Assembly: GCA_964552035.1 (NCBI GenBank)
Contig: CAZKFN010000051.1
Coordinates: 1 to 15,844, forward strand
Direction: 5' to 3'
DNA length: 15,844 nt
Origin: CAZKFN01 sp964552035
GTDB lineage: Bacteria; Bacteroidota; Bacteroidia; Flavobacteriales_E; Vicingaceae
The notes under the pieces were generated by a model. The model was not told the DNA's origin. It ran no database searches and worked only from the letters and a program-made list of their open reading frames with translations. Shown here piece by piece: positions 1 to 7,894 of this stretch. Numbering within the stretch: the first letter of the stretch is position 1; each line of letters begins with the position of its first letter. The position numbers and the translations under genes are program-made.

Positions 1-2
1 TT

Positions 3-200
3 GAACATATTAAAAAGAAATATGATAAACTCGACGATAAGATTCAAAAGGAGTTGGATAGATTTCAAAATCAATTTGATAAAGAAACCTCATTACCTAG
101 AAATCTTGAGCGAGAAAAGATGTGGGTGATAAACATTGCTGAAAAATTAGAAGAATTAAAAGAGTTTGCGGAACCTAAATTGATTATTGAGTTGAAGTAA
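3..200 (+). CDS. C-terminal fragment of an unidentified protein (5' end outside window)
   Basis: An open frame runs from the left edge to a TAA at 198-200 and encodes 65 residues. It is rich in Lys, Glu and Asp (it opens EHIKKKYDKLDDKIQKELDR) and looks alpha-helical, probably coiled-coil. A conserved-looking tail follows: LPRNLEREKMWVINIAEKLEE and then FAEPKLIIELK at the very end. The missing start and steady codon use fit the end of a longer gene, not a small ORF. It converges with the protease operon 35 bp away. I do not recognise the family. A helical tail of a large exported protein is possible, but nothing visible proves it. Confidence 0.6.
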   Translation, partial: EHIKKKYDKLDDKIQKELDRFQNQFDKETSLPRNLEREKMWVINIAEKLEELKEFAEPKLIIELK

Positions 201-235
201 GTTCTTTAATTAAAAATTAATTTGATTCAATTTTA

Positions 236-3058
236 CTATTCTCTTATAATCACTATTAGCTGCTCTATGGATTGTTTTCCTCCTTTTAACTGAAGAACGT
301 ATTGTCCGGTTTTTAAGTTTTGAGTTGGAATAATTTCTCTATATATTCCTTCCTCATATTTTCTTTCACCCCTATTTAAAACCAACTTTCCACTTAGGTC
401 GAACAGCTTAATTGAATAGTAATTGGCATTTTCAATATTGAATTCAAAATTAATTGTAGAAGAAGTAGGGTTGGGATATACAATGGGCATGGCTTGATCT
501 CCTAAAGGTAAGTAGCCTTTTCGGTTTAGTTCCAATCGGTTGTATAATGCTTGGGCAGAATCAGCTTCTGCTTTTAAGCTATCTAAATCGTCTGAAACTA
601 GAATAGCAAATGCGGCAATATAACTGTCGTTTCTTTTGAGGTCAAAAGGGCCAACAGAAATTGCATCTAAAATGTCATTTCCTGTAGGACTTGAAGTTCC
701 TGCAGAATCGCGCATTTGACTTAATGCTATATATTTCTCTTGGGTGCTAAAACCATCCGATAAGTCGATTTCAACTGAGCCTCCAACAACATTGTCTATG
801 GCATAATGATTGGCGTTAACCTCTTCATTTAAAATTTTAACAGCACAATATAAACTAGTATCTGTAGCAAAAGCAATACTCATTTTCCTGCTGGCATCAT
901 AGCCAATTTTGTTTTTTGAATAATCTACAATATCCCAATCCAAAAACATCCCCGCAAAGAGATTTTTTAAATCCACCTCTCCTTTATTGATAATTTGATA
1001 AATATAAAAAGCAGTGTTGGGGAGTTTATTTTTATATACATGGTGGTAGGTATATATTTCATATTTTTGAATTCCTTTATTTATAAAAGTTGAATTGAGT
1101 TCAATACCAGCATTGTTTTTGGTGTTTTTCTTTTTAATTACTTCTTTGATACTAAAGTCATTGTCATCCTTTTCAACGCCTCTAAACTCATTAAATACAG
1201 TGTTGGGGTTTTCTGCTATGGCAAAACTTCCTTCATACAATAAAGATGGGCCTTTTCCTTTGTATTTAATTCCTTCTCCTCTTTTATCTGCTAACCCAAT
1301 TCCTGCTTTGCTGCTAAAAGTCACTCTTAAGTTATTTTCCTCAACGGTAATGAAATCGTTATTCACGGTATGTTTAAAATATTGAACACCTTCAAAGTTA
1401 TCTGCACTTAGCTTAACTTTAAAGAGTAGGCTTGTATTGAGTGGGGTAGAATGAGGGATTTTAAAAATAAAGGGCTCATTTAAATTATTTAAAGTATCAC
1501 CGTTTAGAAGTTGATTAGCTTCTAGTTGATTAGAAATTACTTGCAAATCGTTTTTTTCTGTACTGATGGTAATTTTTACATTGTTTGCATCTTTAAGGTA
1601 ATTGATAAAATCTGCAGAAATAAAAATACTATCCCCATTTATAAAGTTGTCATCTATGCCACTTGAAATTTTAATATTCTCCATTAAAATTCCTGCAAAG
1701 GTAGTATCTGTAAGTGCTCTATAAAAATTAACTCTTCCACTTCCAGTTTTCCCTCTATATCTTTCTTCGTTGATATCTTCAATAAAATCCGAGGTGTTTT
1801 TTAATTGTAATAAAACAGCTTTATTATTGTAATGTGGGAAATGTGATTTGATTAAAGCAGCCCCCCCAGAAACCAAAGGAGAAGCCATAGATGTTCCTCC
1901 ATTCATGCCATAAGAAGCATTTATAGTAGTGGTTAGCATATCTTCTCCAGGAGCAAAAATATCCAACCAATATCCATAATTTGAACTTGTTTTAAGGGTA
2001 TCTCCAGGGATGGTAGATCCAACTGCCACTGCATTTTCATAAGCTGCAGGATAAAATGTAGTTTCAACTCCTATTCCAGCACTATCTCCACGAAAAGGGC
2101 CATTACCTGCTCCACAAAAAATCAAAGCACCTTTGTTTATTGCCGCATAATTTATAATGTCTTCAGCAAATTCGCTTTGAGTATAACTTCCCCAAGAACA
2201 ATTGATAATAAAAGCTCCATGATCTGCAGCATAAACAATGGATTCGTAAGCTCCTGATAATTGACCCTCTGCATTGTCTATTTTGATAATCATTAAACGA
2301 CTGTTAAAGCCCGCTCCAGAGATTCCCCTTACATTGTCGGTTGCAGCAGCAGCTATCCCTGCTACATTACTTCCATGGGCAGAATGGGTATAATGTACAT
2401 TATTGTTATTGCTTCCTGTATTCCAACCGTAAAAATTATCTATAAATCCATCGTGGTCATCATCATTCCCGTTAATGGGATCATCCCAATTGTAAGCTAA
2501 ATTTTCCATTAAATCTGCATGTGAAGTATCGATTCCTGTATCTGAAATGGCTATAATTATATTGCTATCGCCTTTTTCTATGTCCCATGCTTCAAATGCT
2601 TTTACAGCATACAAATACCATTGCTTATCATTTAAGGAATCAGAAGGGGTATAGGTTAAGTGATTGATGTAATTAGGCTCGGCATATTCTATAAAAGGAA
2701 ACTTTTTAAGTTGCTCAAGTAGAAAGGGAATGTTAGCTCCAGTTTCCAAATGAAAATAATAAATGTTGTCAATGCGTACTTCATTTTTATTTTTTGGTTC
2801 TAGCATTTTTTCATTCTGATGCTTATACGGGAAAACCTTTTTTACTTTTGTTATAGGGGCTTCCTTTATCCAACGCATTAATGGTGGAATCTCTATGCTA
2901 TTAATTTGACAATATTCTGAATATTCTTCATTGATTTTAATTATCAATTTATCGGACAGATAATCGCCATTTAGCAGATCGTTATTTTCTTGAGCAATAG
3001 AATAATTGATAAGAAAAATTGATAAAAACAATAGGATTACGCTAAAAAGTCCTCTCAT
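236..3058 (-). CDS. Secreted S8 (subtilisin-like) serine protease with T9SS type A sorting domain
   Basis: A 940-residue extracellular protease. Residues 1-22 are a signal peptide ending in SIAQ. Residues ~30-135 look like an inhibitor/propeptide region, ending in the motif IEYAEPNY. The S8 catalytic domain spans ~145-455 with the full triad: Asp173 (SDTGID), His228 (HGSNVAG), Ser390 (GGTSMASP), plus the oxyanion Asn319 (GAGNG). An Asp/Asn-rich loop at ~196-212 (NGNDDDHDGFIDNFYGWN) resembles the metal-binding loop common in Bacteroidota subtilases. A large beta-rich region (~455-855) of unknown role follows. The final 80 residues, from YPNP at 861, are a typical T9SS C-terminal domain, so export across the outer membrane and surface attachment or release are expected. 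The start codon overlaps the stop of the upstream protease gene (ATGA), implying translational coupling. It is the last gene of a three-gene operon. The substrate cannot be inferred. Confidence 0.93.
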   Translation of the reverse strand: MRGLFSVILLFLSIFLINYSIAQENNDLLNGDYLSDKLIIKINEEYSEYCQINSIEIPPLMRWIKEAPITKVKKVFPYKHQNEKMLEPKNKNEVRIDNIYYFHLETGANIPFLLEQLKKFPFIEYAEPNYINHLTYTPSDSLNDKQWYLYAVKAFEAWDIEKGDSNIIIAISDTGIDTSHADLMENLAYNWDDPINGNDDDHDGFIDNFYGWNTGSNNNNVHYTHSAHGSNVAGIAAAATDNVRGISGAGFNSRLMIIKIDNAEGQLSGAYESIVYAADHGAFIINCSWGSYTQSEFAEDIINYAAINKGALIFCGAGNGPFRGDSAGIGVETTFYPAAYENAVAVGSTIPGDTLKTSSNYGYWLDIFAPGEDMLTTTINASYGMNGGTSMASPLVSGGAALIKSHFPHYNNKAVLLQLKNTSDFIEDINEERYRGKTGSGRVNFYRALTDTTFAGILMENIKISSGIDDNFINGDSIFISADFINYLKDANNVKITISTEKNDLQVISNQLEANQLLNGDTLNNLNEPFIFKIPHSTPLNTSLLFKVKLSADNFEGVQYFKHTVNNDFITVEENNLRVTFSSKAGIGLADKRGEGIKYKGKGPSLLYEGSFAIAENPNTVFNEFRGVEKDDNDFSIKEVIKKKNTKNNAGIELNSTFINKGIQKYEIYTYHHVYKNKLPNTAFYIYQIINKGEVDLKNLFAGMFLDWDIVDYSKNKIGYDASRKMSIAFATDTSLYCAVKILNEEVNANHYAIDNVVGGSVEIDLSDGFSTQEKYIALSQMRDSAGTSSPTGNDILDAISVGPFDLKRNDSYIAAFAILVSDDLDSLKAEADSAQALYNRLELNRKGYLPLGDQAMPIVYPNPTSSTINFEFNIENANYYSIKLFDLSGKLVLNRGERKYEEGIYREIIPTQNLKTGQYVLQLKGGKQSIEQLIVIIRE
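1861..1867 (-). repeat. Seven-base G homopolymer inside the protease coding strand
   Basis: On the coding strand this is a run of seven G, reading TCT GGG GGG GCT (Ser-Gly-Gly-Ala at residues ~397-400) just after the catalytic Ser390. Such a G run is unusual in this AT-rich gene. The frame is intact here. A one-base slip would remove the rest of the catalytic domain's last helix, the C-terminal region and the sorting domain. Confidence 0.6.
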
Positions 3059-5652
3059 AGAATTTGTATTTTTTTGCTAAATGTATTTCCTTTATTATCT
3101 CTTCCTTTCAACAAATATAAGCCTTTGCTTAATGAAGGTAGCTGAATTATTTTTTGGGGTTCTGTAATGTGTTTTTCTAAAAGCTTACGCCCATTTATAT
3201 TGTATAAGCTAATGTTAAAACCGCCTTGAAAAGGGCTTGTAATATTTAATTTGCCATCTTTTACGGGGTTTGGATATACTTCCCAGCTTGTGTTTTCTAT
3301 TTTTTCTATTCCAACAATTTGATAGTATATGCTATCTGAAAATGTACTACAGCCATTAGAATCTGTTCGTTGACAATAATATAAACCAGCTTGATCGGCA
3401 ATGTAAAAATCTTGATTAGCTTGAGGAATTGCTTGTTGATTATGAAACCATTGTAATACTCCATCGGTATTTCCTAGAAGGAATAAACTATCCTCTATTT
3501 GATGAATTTGAGGGGATTTTGCTTGTTTTATAAAAGTTAAAATAAGAGTATCTGAGGGTGATTGGCAGGAGTTGGAATCTATGGCCCAAACCATTATGGT
3601 GTCATTACGGGCTATTTTTGTAATAGCCCTTTGATCACCATGACTCCATTTATACTTAAAGTAGTTTTCTGTAGTCGTGATTCTTATACTATCTCCCTCA
3701 CAGCTTGGGGAATCTAAAACATTTAATTTGGGGGTAAAAACATTCCCTTCTAATAAAGCAAAGGCGTCTGCTTTTCCATGTCCCCATTTTGGATTGGGAA
3801 GATTTGAAGTAAATTGATCAATCCTGGCCGAGTTAATGATAGCACTTTTTATGCTTGAATAATTGAGCTCTGGACATTGTTCCAATAGTAATGCTACAAT
3901 TCCTGCGACAGTTGGGGAGGCTAAGCTTGTTCCCCCATTCCTATAATGCATGCTGTCTGGAGTAACTTTTTTGGGATCATTAAGAATAGCTTGTTGTAGG
4001 GTGGAAATTTTACCTGCGGCAAATAAATAATCTCCAGAAGAACTGATGTCTGGTTTTAAAACTCCTTTTCTATTTGGACCCAAACTAGAGTTAATACTAA
4101 TTTCCCCAGCAGTCCATCCTGTTTTTTGCAAGTTATGATTAACGTCAATATATTCCCCACGGTTGACATAATTCCCTACTGTTATTACAGAAGGTAAAGC
4201 GGCAAAACTGCTCACTATGGTTTGTAAACTATCTGGTTTTTTATACTTATACATTTCTGAATAAACAGCAGCGCTAGGCAAAGTGGAGTTGATGATGTTA
4301 GAATGACGTAAGAGGGCATAAGAAGACCAGATGTCTAATTTCCCATTACCTGTGGTTTCAAATCGATAATGATATTGTGTGGAATCTACGCTAATACGAA
4401 CTTGCAGGTTATATCTTCCTTGGGCACTATCAACAAATGTTTGAACCAGTGCCAATCTGTTGTTATCAATGCTAAAAATAGTATCGGTATATACTTGGTT
4501 TAATCTATTTTTCCCTTTTGCAAAAGCTGTTCTTCCTCTTAACTTGTAATTGGAATTTTGATGTTCATCTGCGCCAAAAGAGTAAGATATGTTGTTGAAA
4601 TCTGCTGTATCTGACCAAACTTCAAATACAACTCCTCTTTGGTTGTTTGGTAAAATATTATGCTGTTCAAACCAAGTAAATAAGCTGTCATTTTGTAAAT
4701 TATGTTGCAAATGAAAAGATTGAGTACCTTCATTTCCGGCAGCAGAAACAAGTGCTCTCCCTCCTTTTTGCTGTAGCATTTGGTCAATCATTCTAGCGGC
4801 AATATCTAATCCATCATGTGAGCCTTCATAAGTTCCGACACTGGTATTGATAACGCAAGGTAAACCCATGCTGTCGGCTTTACTAAAAATATAATCCACT
4901 GCTTCAGCTACAGTTTGAAGCCAGTTGACACTTCCAAAGCGTGTGGCCACGGAAATAATTTTAGCCTCGGGTGCAACACCTCTATAATTCCCATTAGCCA
5001 TCCCTGATGAAGCAGCTGTTCCAGTAACATTTGAACCGTGTCCAAAATATTGAGGATGATCTACATGGGTACAGCTTTTATTTTCTATAGAGGCAGAAGT
5101 CCATTCCACCCCATAATTGTAATTGTTTGCCTTTCTATTAGGTTGATGAGTGGCATTTTGATCCCAGATGTATAAGATCTTAGTATTGCTGTCTAAATCC
5201 ATAAAGTCGGGGTGCTCAATTTCTATTCCTGTATCAATAATGCCGATAACCACACCCTTTCCGCTATATTTTTTTCTAAGGGAACCCAGCATTTCATGAA
5301 CTGACTTAGCTCTTGTATTTATCAACATGGTATCGCTTAAGGCATGGGCAGGAGCTAGGCTGAAATCTATTTGTTTGACGAAGGGGTGAGCAGAAAAAAC
5401 CTCTACATTTTTAGCTGGAATATCAATGGAATACAACAATCCAACTTTTAGGCGAACATCCCCTCCTAATTCTTTTATTAAATTACTGATTTCCTCTGTT
5501 TTACCTTCAACAAGGAGAGGGACCATTTCATCTTGATTTTCAACTTGATGCAGATAGTCCATTAATTCAAATCCAAATTTTTGTTTTTGAGCTTTTAGAC
5601 TAAAGGTTAAGAAAAATAAGAAGGTTAAAGAGGAGTATTTAAGGAACTTCAT
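3055..5652 (-). CDS. Secreted S8 serine protease with inserted beta domain, Ig-like modules and T9SS sorting domain
   Basis: An 865-residue extracellular protease. Residues 1-21 are a signal peptide (hydrophobic TFLFFLTF, ending LKAQ). The catalytic residues are Asp140 (IIDTGIEIEHPDF), His205 (GHGSNVTGT), Asn307 (AAGNEG) and Ser576 (GGTSLASPTVAG). The roughly 270-residue gap between Asn307 and Ser576 is much longer than in plain subtilisin. It holds a beta-rich insertion at ~320-480, similar in placement to CspA-like or jelly-roll-bearing S8 enzymes. After the catalytic domain (~635), residues ~640-787 look like two Ig- or PKD-like modules with paired Cys (SCEGDS, SNSCQS, YYCQR, SNGCST). From YPNP at 793 to the end is a T9SS type A sorting domain. 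Its start overlaps the stop of the upstream HsdR-N-like gene, and its stop overlaps the next protease start, both as ATGA. It is clearly a distant relative of its neighbour and not a recent duplicate, as the domain plans differ. Confidence 0.93.
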   Translation of the reverse strand: MKFLKYSSLTFLFFLTFSLKAQKQKFGFELMDYLHQVENQDEMVPLLVEGKTEEISNLIKELGGDVRLKVGLLYSIDIPAKNVEVFSAHPFVKQIDFSLAPAHALSDTMLINTRAKSVHEMLGSLRKKYSGKGVVIGIIDTGIEIEHPDFMDLDSNTKILYIWDQNATHQPNRKANNYNYGVEWTSASIENKSCTHVDHPQYFGHGSNVTGTAASSGMANGNYRGVAPEAKIISVATRFGSVNWLQTVAEAVDYIFSKADSMGLPCVINTSVGTYEGSHDGLDIAARMIDQMLQQKGGRALVSAAGNEGTQSFHLQHNLQNDSLFTWFEQHNILPNNQRGVVFEVWSDTADFNNISYSFGADEHQNSNYKLRGRTAFAKGKNRLNQVYTDTIFSIDNNRLALVQTFVDSAQGRYNLQVRISVDSTQYHYRFETTGNGKLDIWSSYALLRHSNIINSTLPSAAVYSEMYKYKKPDSLQTIVSSFAALPSVITVGNYVNRGEYIDVNHNLQKTGWTAGEISINSSLGPNRKGVLKPDISSSGDYLFAAGKISTLQQAILNDPKKVTPDSMHYRNGGTSLASPTVAGIVALLLEQCPELNYSSIKSAIINSARIDQFTSNLPNPKWGHGKADAFALLEGNVFTPKLNVLDSPSCEGDSIRITTTENYFKYKWSHGDQRAITKIARNDTIMVWAIDSNSCQSPSDTLILTFIKQAKSPQIHQIEDSLFLLGNTDGVLQWFHNQQAIPQANQDFYIADQAGLYYCQRTDSNGCSTFSDSIYYQIVGIEKIENTSWEVYPNPVKDGKLNITSPFQGGFNISLYNINGRKLLEKHITEPQKIIQLPSLSKGLYLLKGRDNKGNTFSKKIQIL

Positions 5653-6107
5653 TTTTCTGAAATAGTATTATAATGAGGTACTTCTGAAAGGAAAGAAAAC
5701 TTCTTTTCTTTAAAATTAATTTGAGCACAATAATGTTCTACTCCGTTGGTGACTATAAGAAACGGTAATTTGAAGTGTATATTATACCTTCCAATTTGAT
5801 CGAAAACACTTTGTGTAATTTTTATATTTGGAGCTTTACATTCTACCATTAATATGGGTTCGCCATTTCTAGAGTAAACTAGGATGTCTGTTCGTTTGGG
5901 TAGATTATTTAATTTCAACCCTTTTTCTATAGCAATCAGTCCTCTAGGATAGTCTTTTTCATGAATTAAATACTCAATAAAGTTTTGGCGTACCCATTCC
6001 TCTGGAGTTAAGACATAGTAAGCTTTTCGGGTTTTGTCGAAAATTTTAGTTCTTTTGTCCTCTTCCTTGAATTTGAATTGATATGTGGGTAAATTTAGCT
6101 CCTGCAT
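5649..6107 (-). CDS. Stand-alone HsdR N-terminal-like (PD-(D/E)xK nuclease-fold) protein
   Basis: A 152-residue cytoplasmic protein resembling the N-terminal nuclease domain of type I restriction HsdR subunits, the small-protein family often annotated HSDR_N_2. The PD-(D/E)xK core is visible: Asp74 in KRTDILVY, then Glu89 and Lys91 in MVECKAP. A downstream Gln104/Tyr108 pair (FDQIGRYN) matches the QxxxY motif of this nuclease group. IVTNGVEHYCAQ at 119-130 is also typical. It has no helicase or translocase domain, and no hsdM or hsdS is nearby, so it is not a restriction enzyme on this evidence. Its role is unknown. It is the first gene of the operon, overlapping the next gene by ATGA, and lies divergent to holA with 24 bp between start codons. 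Placement beside holA is, from memory, recurrent in Bacteroidota. Confidence 0.85.
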   Translation of the reverse strand: MQELNLPTYQFKFKEEDKRTKIFDKTRKAYYVLTPEEWVRQNFIEYLIHEKDYPRGLIAIEKGLKLNNLPKRTDILVYSRNGEPILMVECKAPNIKITQSVFDQIGRYNIHFKLPFLIVTNGVEHYCAQINFKEKKFSFLSEVPHYNTISEK

Positions 6108-6114
6108 TTACCTA

Positions 6115-6122
6115 CAAAAATA
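6115..6122 (-). promoter_or_regulatory. Candidate -7 box (TATTTTTG) for the HsdR-N/protease operon
   Basis: On the minus strand this matches the Bacteroidota -7 consensus TAnnTTTG exactly and ends 7 bases before the ATG. Transcription would begin almost at the start codon, giving a leaderless or near-leaderless mRNA. No TTTG or TTG is seen at the expected -33 distance, so support is partial. Confidence 0.4.
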
Positions 6123-6131
6123 ACTTAATAC

Positions 6132-7130
6132 TTGGACTATAATAAAATAATTCGCGATTTAAAAAACAAAGTATATCATCCTGTTTACTTGTTGTATGGA
6201 GAGGAGGAATATTTTATAGATCAAATTTCAGATTATATTGAAGAGAATATTCTTGATGATTCAGAGAAAGAGTTTAATCAATCGGTGCATTATGGGTTGG
6301 ATGTGAATGTGTTGGATTTAATTTCAGAAGCAAAGCGCTATCCTATGATGGCTCCATATAATGTGGTAATTGTGAAGGAAGCACAAGTTATTCGAAACAT
6401 TACAGAACTAGAAAAATATGTAGAACAGCCTTCTCCAACTACTGTTTTAGTTTTAAATTATAAGCATGGTAAACCTGACGGACGTAAAAACTATGTCAAG
6501 TTAATAAAGAAAAAGGGAGTATTATTTGAGTCAAAACGACTTTATGATAATCAGGTTCCAGCTTGGATAGAACAGTATATTTCTGCCAAAGAAGTAAGAA
6601 TTACGCCCAAGGCAATTCAGTTGTTAATTGCATATTTGGGTACGGATTTAAGCAAAATTGCCAATGAAATTGATAAGCTTATTATTAGTACACCTAAAGG
6701 AGGTGTGATTGATGATGAACAAATTGAAAGAAATACGGGAATTAGCAAAGATTATAATGTTTTTGAATTAAATAATGCGTTGGGCAGAAAGGATGTTTTA
6801 CGGGCTAATGTTATCATCAATCACTTTGGTAACAATACTAAAGATCACAACATTTCCATGCTTCTTCCAATGGTATACCGTTATTTTTCTCAACTTTTAT
6901 TATTTCATACAGTCAGTAAAAAAGACAAAACTACTCAAGCACGTGTATTGGGAATTAATCCTTTTTTTATTAAAGACTTTCAAGCTGCTTCTAGATATTA
7001 TTCAATTAAGAAAATTGCTCGAATCATGGAATATTTGCGAGAAGCTGATATTCAATCTAAAGGATTGAAAGGAGGAGGTATGAATCAACATGAAATATTA
7101 AAAGAATTGGTGTTTAAAATTCTTCATTAA
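6132..7130 (+). CDS. holA: DNA polymerase III subunit delta (clamp loader)
   Basis: A 332-residue delta subunit, which opens the beta sliding clamp as part of the clamp-loader complex at the replication fork. The N-terminal AAA-like domain begins at once (YNKIIRDLKNKVYHPVYLLYGEEEYFIDQI, residues 3-32). The helical middle (HolA-typical LIAYLGTDLSKIANEIDKL, 165-183) and the C-terminal collar domain (FELNNALGRKD, 211-221; final KGLKGGGMNQHEILKELVFKIL) follow. Length is normal for Bacteroidota HolA. The start is TTG at 6132: an in-frame TAA at 6126-6128 excludes anything longer, and the first in-frame ATG lies near residue 72 and would delete the conserved N-terminus. No Shine-Dalgarno and no clear promoter motif are visible. 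It is divergent from the HsdR-N-like gene. Confidence 0.93.
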   Translation: MDYNKIIRDLKNKVYHPVYLLYGEEEYFIDQISDYIEENILDDSEKEFNQSVHYGLDVNVLDLISEAKRYPMMAPYNVVIVKEAQVIRNITELEKYVEQPSPTTVLVLNYKHGKPDGRKNYVKLIKKKGVLFESKRLYDNQVPAWIEQYISAKEVRITPKAIQLLIAYLGTDLSKIANEIDKLIISTPKGGVIDDEQIERNTGISKDYNVFELNNALGRKDVLRANVIINHFGNNTKDHNISMLLPMVYRYFSQLLLFHTVSKKDKTTQARVLGINPFFIKDFQAASRYYSIKKIARIMEYLREADIQSKGLKGGGMNQHEILKELVFKILH

Positions 7131-7139
7131 CAAAAAAAT

Positions 7140-7196
7140 GTTATTAATCGTCAATAACACCCATTCCTAATCAACTTATTTTATGGGAATTGATTA
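7140..7196 (+). terminator. Weak AT-rich inverted repeats after holA
   Basis: GTTATT (7140-7145) pairs with AATAAC (7153-7158), and TAATCAA (7168-7174) pairs with TTGATTA (7190-7196). CCCAT (7160-7164) and ATGGG (7183-7187) offer an alternative pairing. None is GC-rich or followed by a clean T run, so a terminator function is only possible. It could equally be part of the leader of the next gene. Confidence 0.25.
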
Positions 7197-7227
7197 AATT
7201 ATCTCATTTTTGCAAAAAATCAATAAG

Positions 7228-7235
7228 AATCTTTG
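7228..7235 (+). promoter_or_regulatory. Possible -7 box (AATCTTTG) for the Skp-like gene
   Basis: One mismatch to TAnnTTTG, 21 bases before the ATG at 7257. A TTTG lies upstream at 7209-7212, but the 15-base spacing is shorter than the usual 17-23. This is a weak candidate. Confidence 0.25.
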
Positions 7236-7256
7236 TTTTAGAAAAAAATATAGTCC

Positions 7257-7892
7257 ATGAATAAAAATATTCAAATAGCTTTTAATGTTGTGTTTGGAAT
7301 AGCAATAATTATCTTGTTTTATTTACAATCTTCTTCTAAGTCATCAAATGAATTAAAAGAAGAAGAAGTGGAAGAAGTGGATTCCAAAGTATCAAAGCTG
7401 GAAGAAGGAGCATTCAGTTCATCCTTTATAAAGATGCGTTATATCAATACAGATAGTTTGTGGTCAAAGTATGAGTATGTTAAAGAATTAAGTAGAGATT
7501 TAGACCGACAACAAGAAAATTATAGAGCAAATTTAGAAAGTAAGGTGTTAGCTTTTCAGAAGGAAATTAATGAATTTCAGCAAAAAGCTCCAACTATGAG
7601 TCAGTTTGAAGCAGAACAAAAACAAAAGGCTTTAATTGAAAAGAACGATGAACTAGAAAGATTAGAGCAAGAATTGTCTATGAAATTATTAGAAATGGAA
7701 GATAAGATGAAACGTGATTTACGTAAGAGTATTTTGGATTATATTGACCGCTATAAAAATGAGAATATAGATTTGATATTAGATTACTCTTTGACTTCTT
7801 CTGTATTAATGATGAATGATTCCTTAAATATTACCAATGAAGTTTTGAGAGGATTAAATGAAGAATACCAACTTAAAAAAGACAAGAAATAA
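7257..7892 (+). CDS. OmpH/Skp-like periplasmic chaperone, membrane-anchored form
   Basis: A 211-residue protein. Residues ~8-24 (AFNVVFGIAIIILFYLQ) form one hydrophobic segment with no evident signal peptidase site, so it is probably an inner-membrane anchor with a periplasmic body. A short Ser- and Glu-rich linker (25-55) leads to the Skp-type core: IKMRYINTDSLWSKYEYVKEL at 58-78, then a long charged coiled coil (~79-165, with ELERLEQELSMKLLEMEDKM) and a return segment (IDLILDYSLTSSVLMMNDSLNIT, 171-193) that in Skp forms the beta-body. Skp proteins hold unfolded outer-membrane proteins in the periplasm; that role here is inferred from the family. The next gene starts 2 bases after the stop, so the two are co-transcribed. 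Confidence 0.85.
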   Translation: MNKNIQIAFNVVFGIAIIILFYLQSSSKSSNELKEEEVEEVDSKVSKLEEGAFSSSFIKMRYINTDSLWSKYEYVKELSRDLDRQQENYRANLESKVLAFQKEINEFQQKAPTMSQFEAEQKQKALIEKNDELERLEQELSMKLLEMEDKMKRDLRKSILDYIDRYKNENIDLILDYSLTSSVLMMNDSLNITNEVLRGLNEEYQLKKDKK

Positions 7893-7894
7893 GC

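Noticed and set aside
206..220. Terminator between the 5' partial gene and the protease operon
   Set aside because: Only an AT-only 6-bp pairing (TTAATT/AATTAA) with a 3-base loop is present; too weak to call.
1095..1385. Plus-strand 96-residue ORF inside the first protease
   Set aside because: It lies wholly antisense to the well-supported S8 protease, has low-complexity Ser/Leu content typical of the reverse of AT-rich genes, and has no promoter motif.
4539..4787. Minus-strand 82-residue ORF in another frame of the second protease
   Set aside because: It overlaps the beta insertion of the S8 protease on the same strand. The protease frame has recognisable domains on both sides, so this is a shadow frame.
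236..5652. Recent tandem duplication of the two subtilases
   Set aside because: The domain plans differ (insert and Ig-like modules in one, a long beta-rich tail in the other) and the motifs around the catalytic residues differ, so any common origin is ancient.
5649..6107. Restriction-modification or defence island
   Set aside because: Only the isolated HsdR-N domain is present. There is no methyltransferase, specificity subunit, helicase or mobile-element trace, and the surroundings are housekeeping genes.
6775..7068. 97-residue ORF overlapping holA
   Set aside because: A shadow of the conserved holA C-terminal domain, with no family resemblance.
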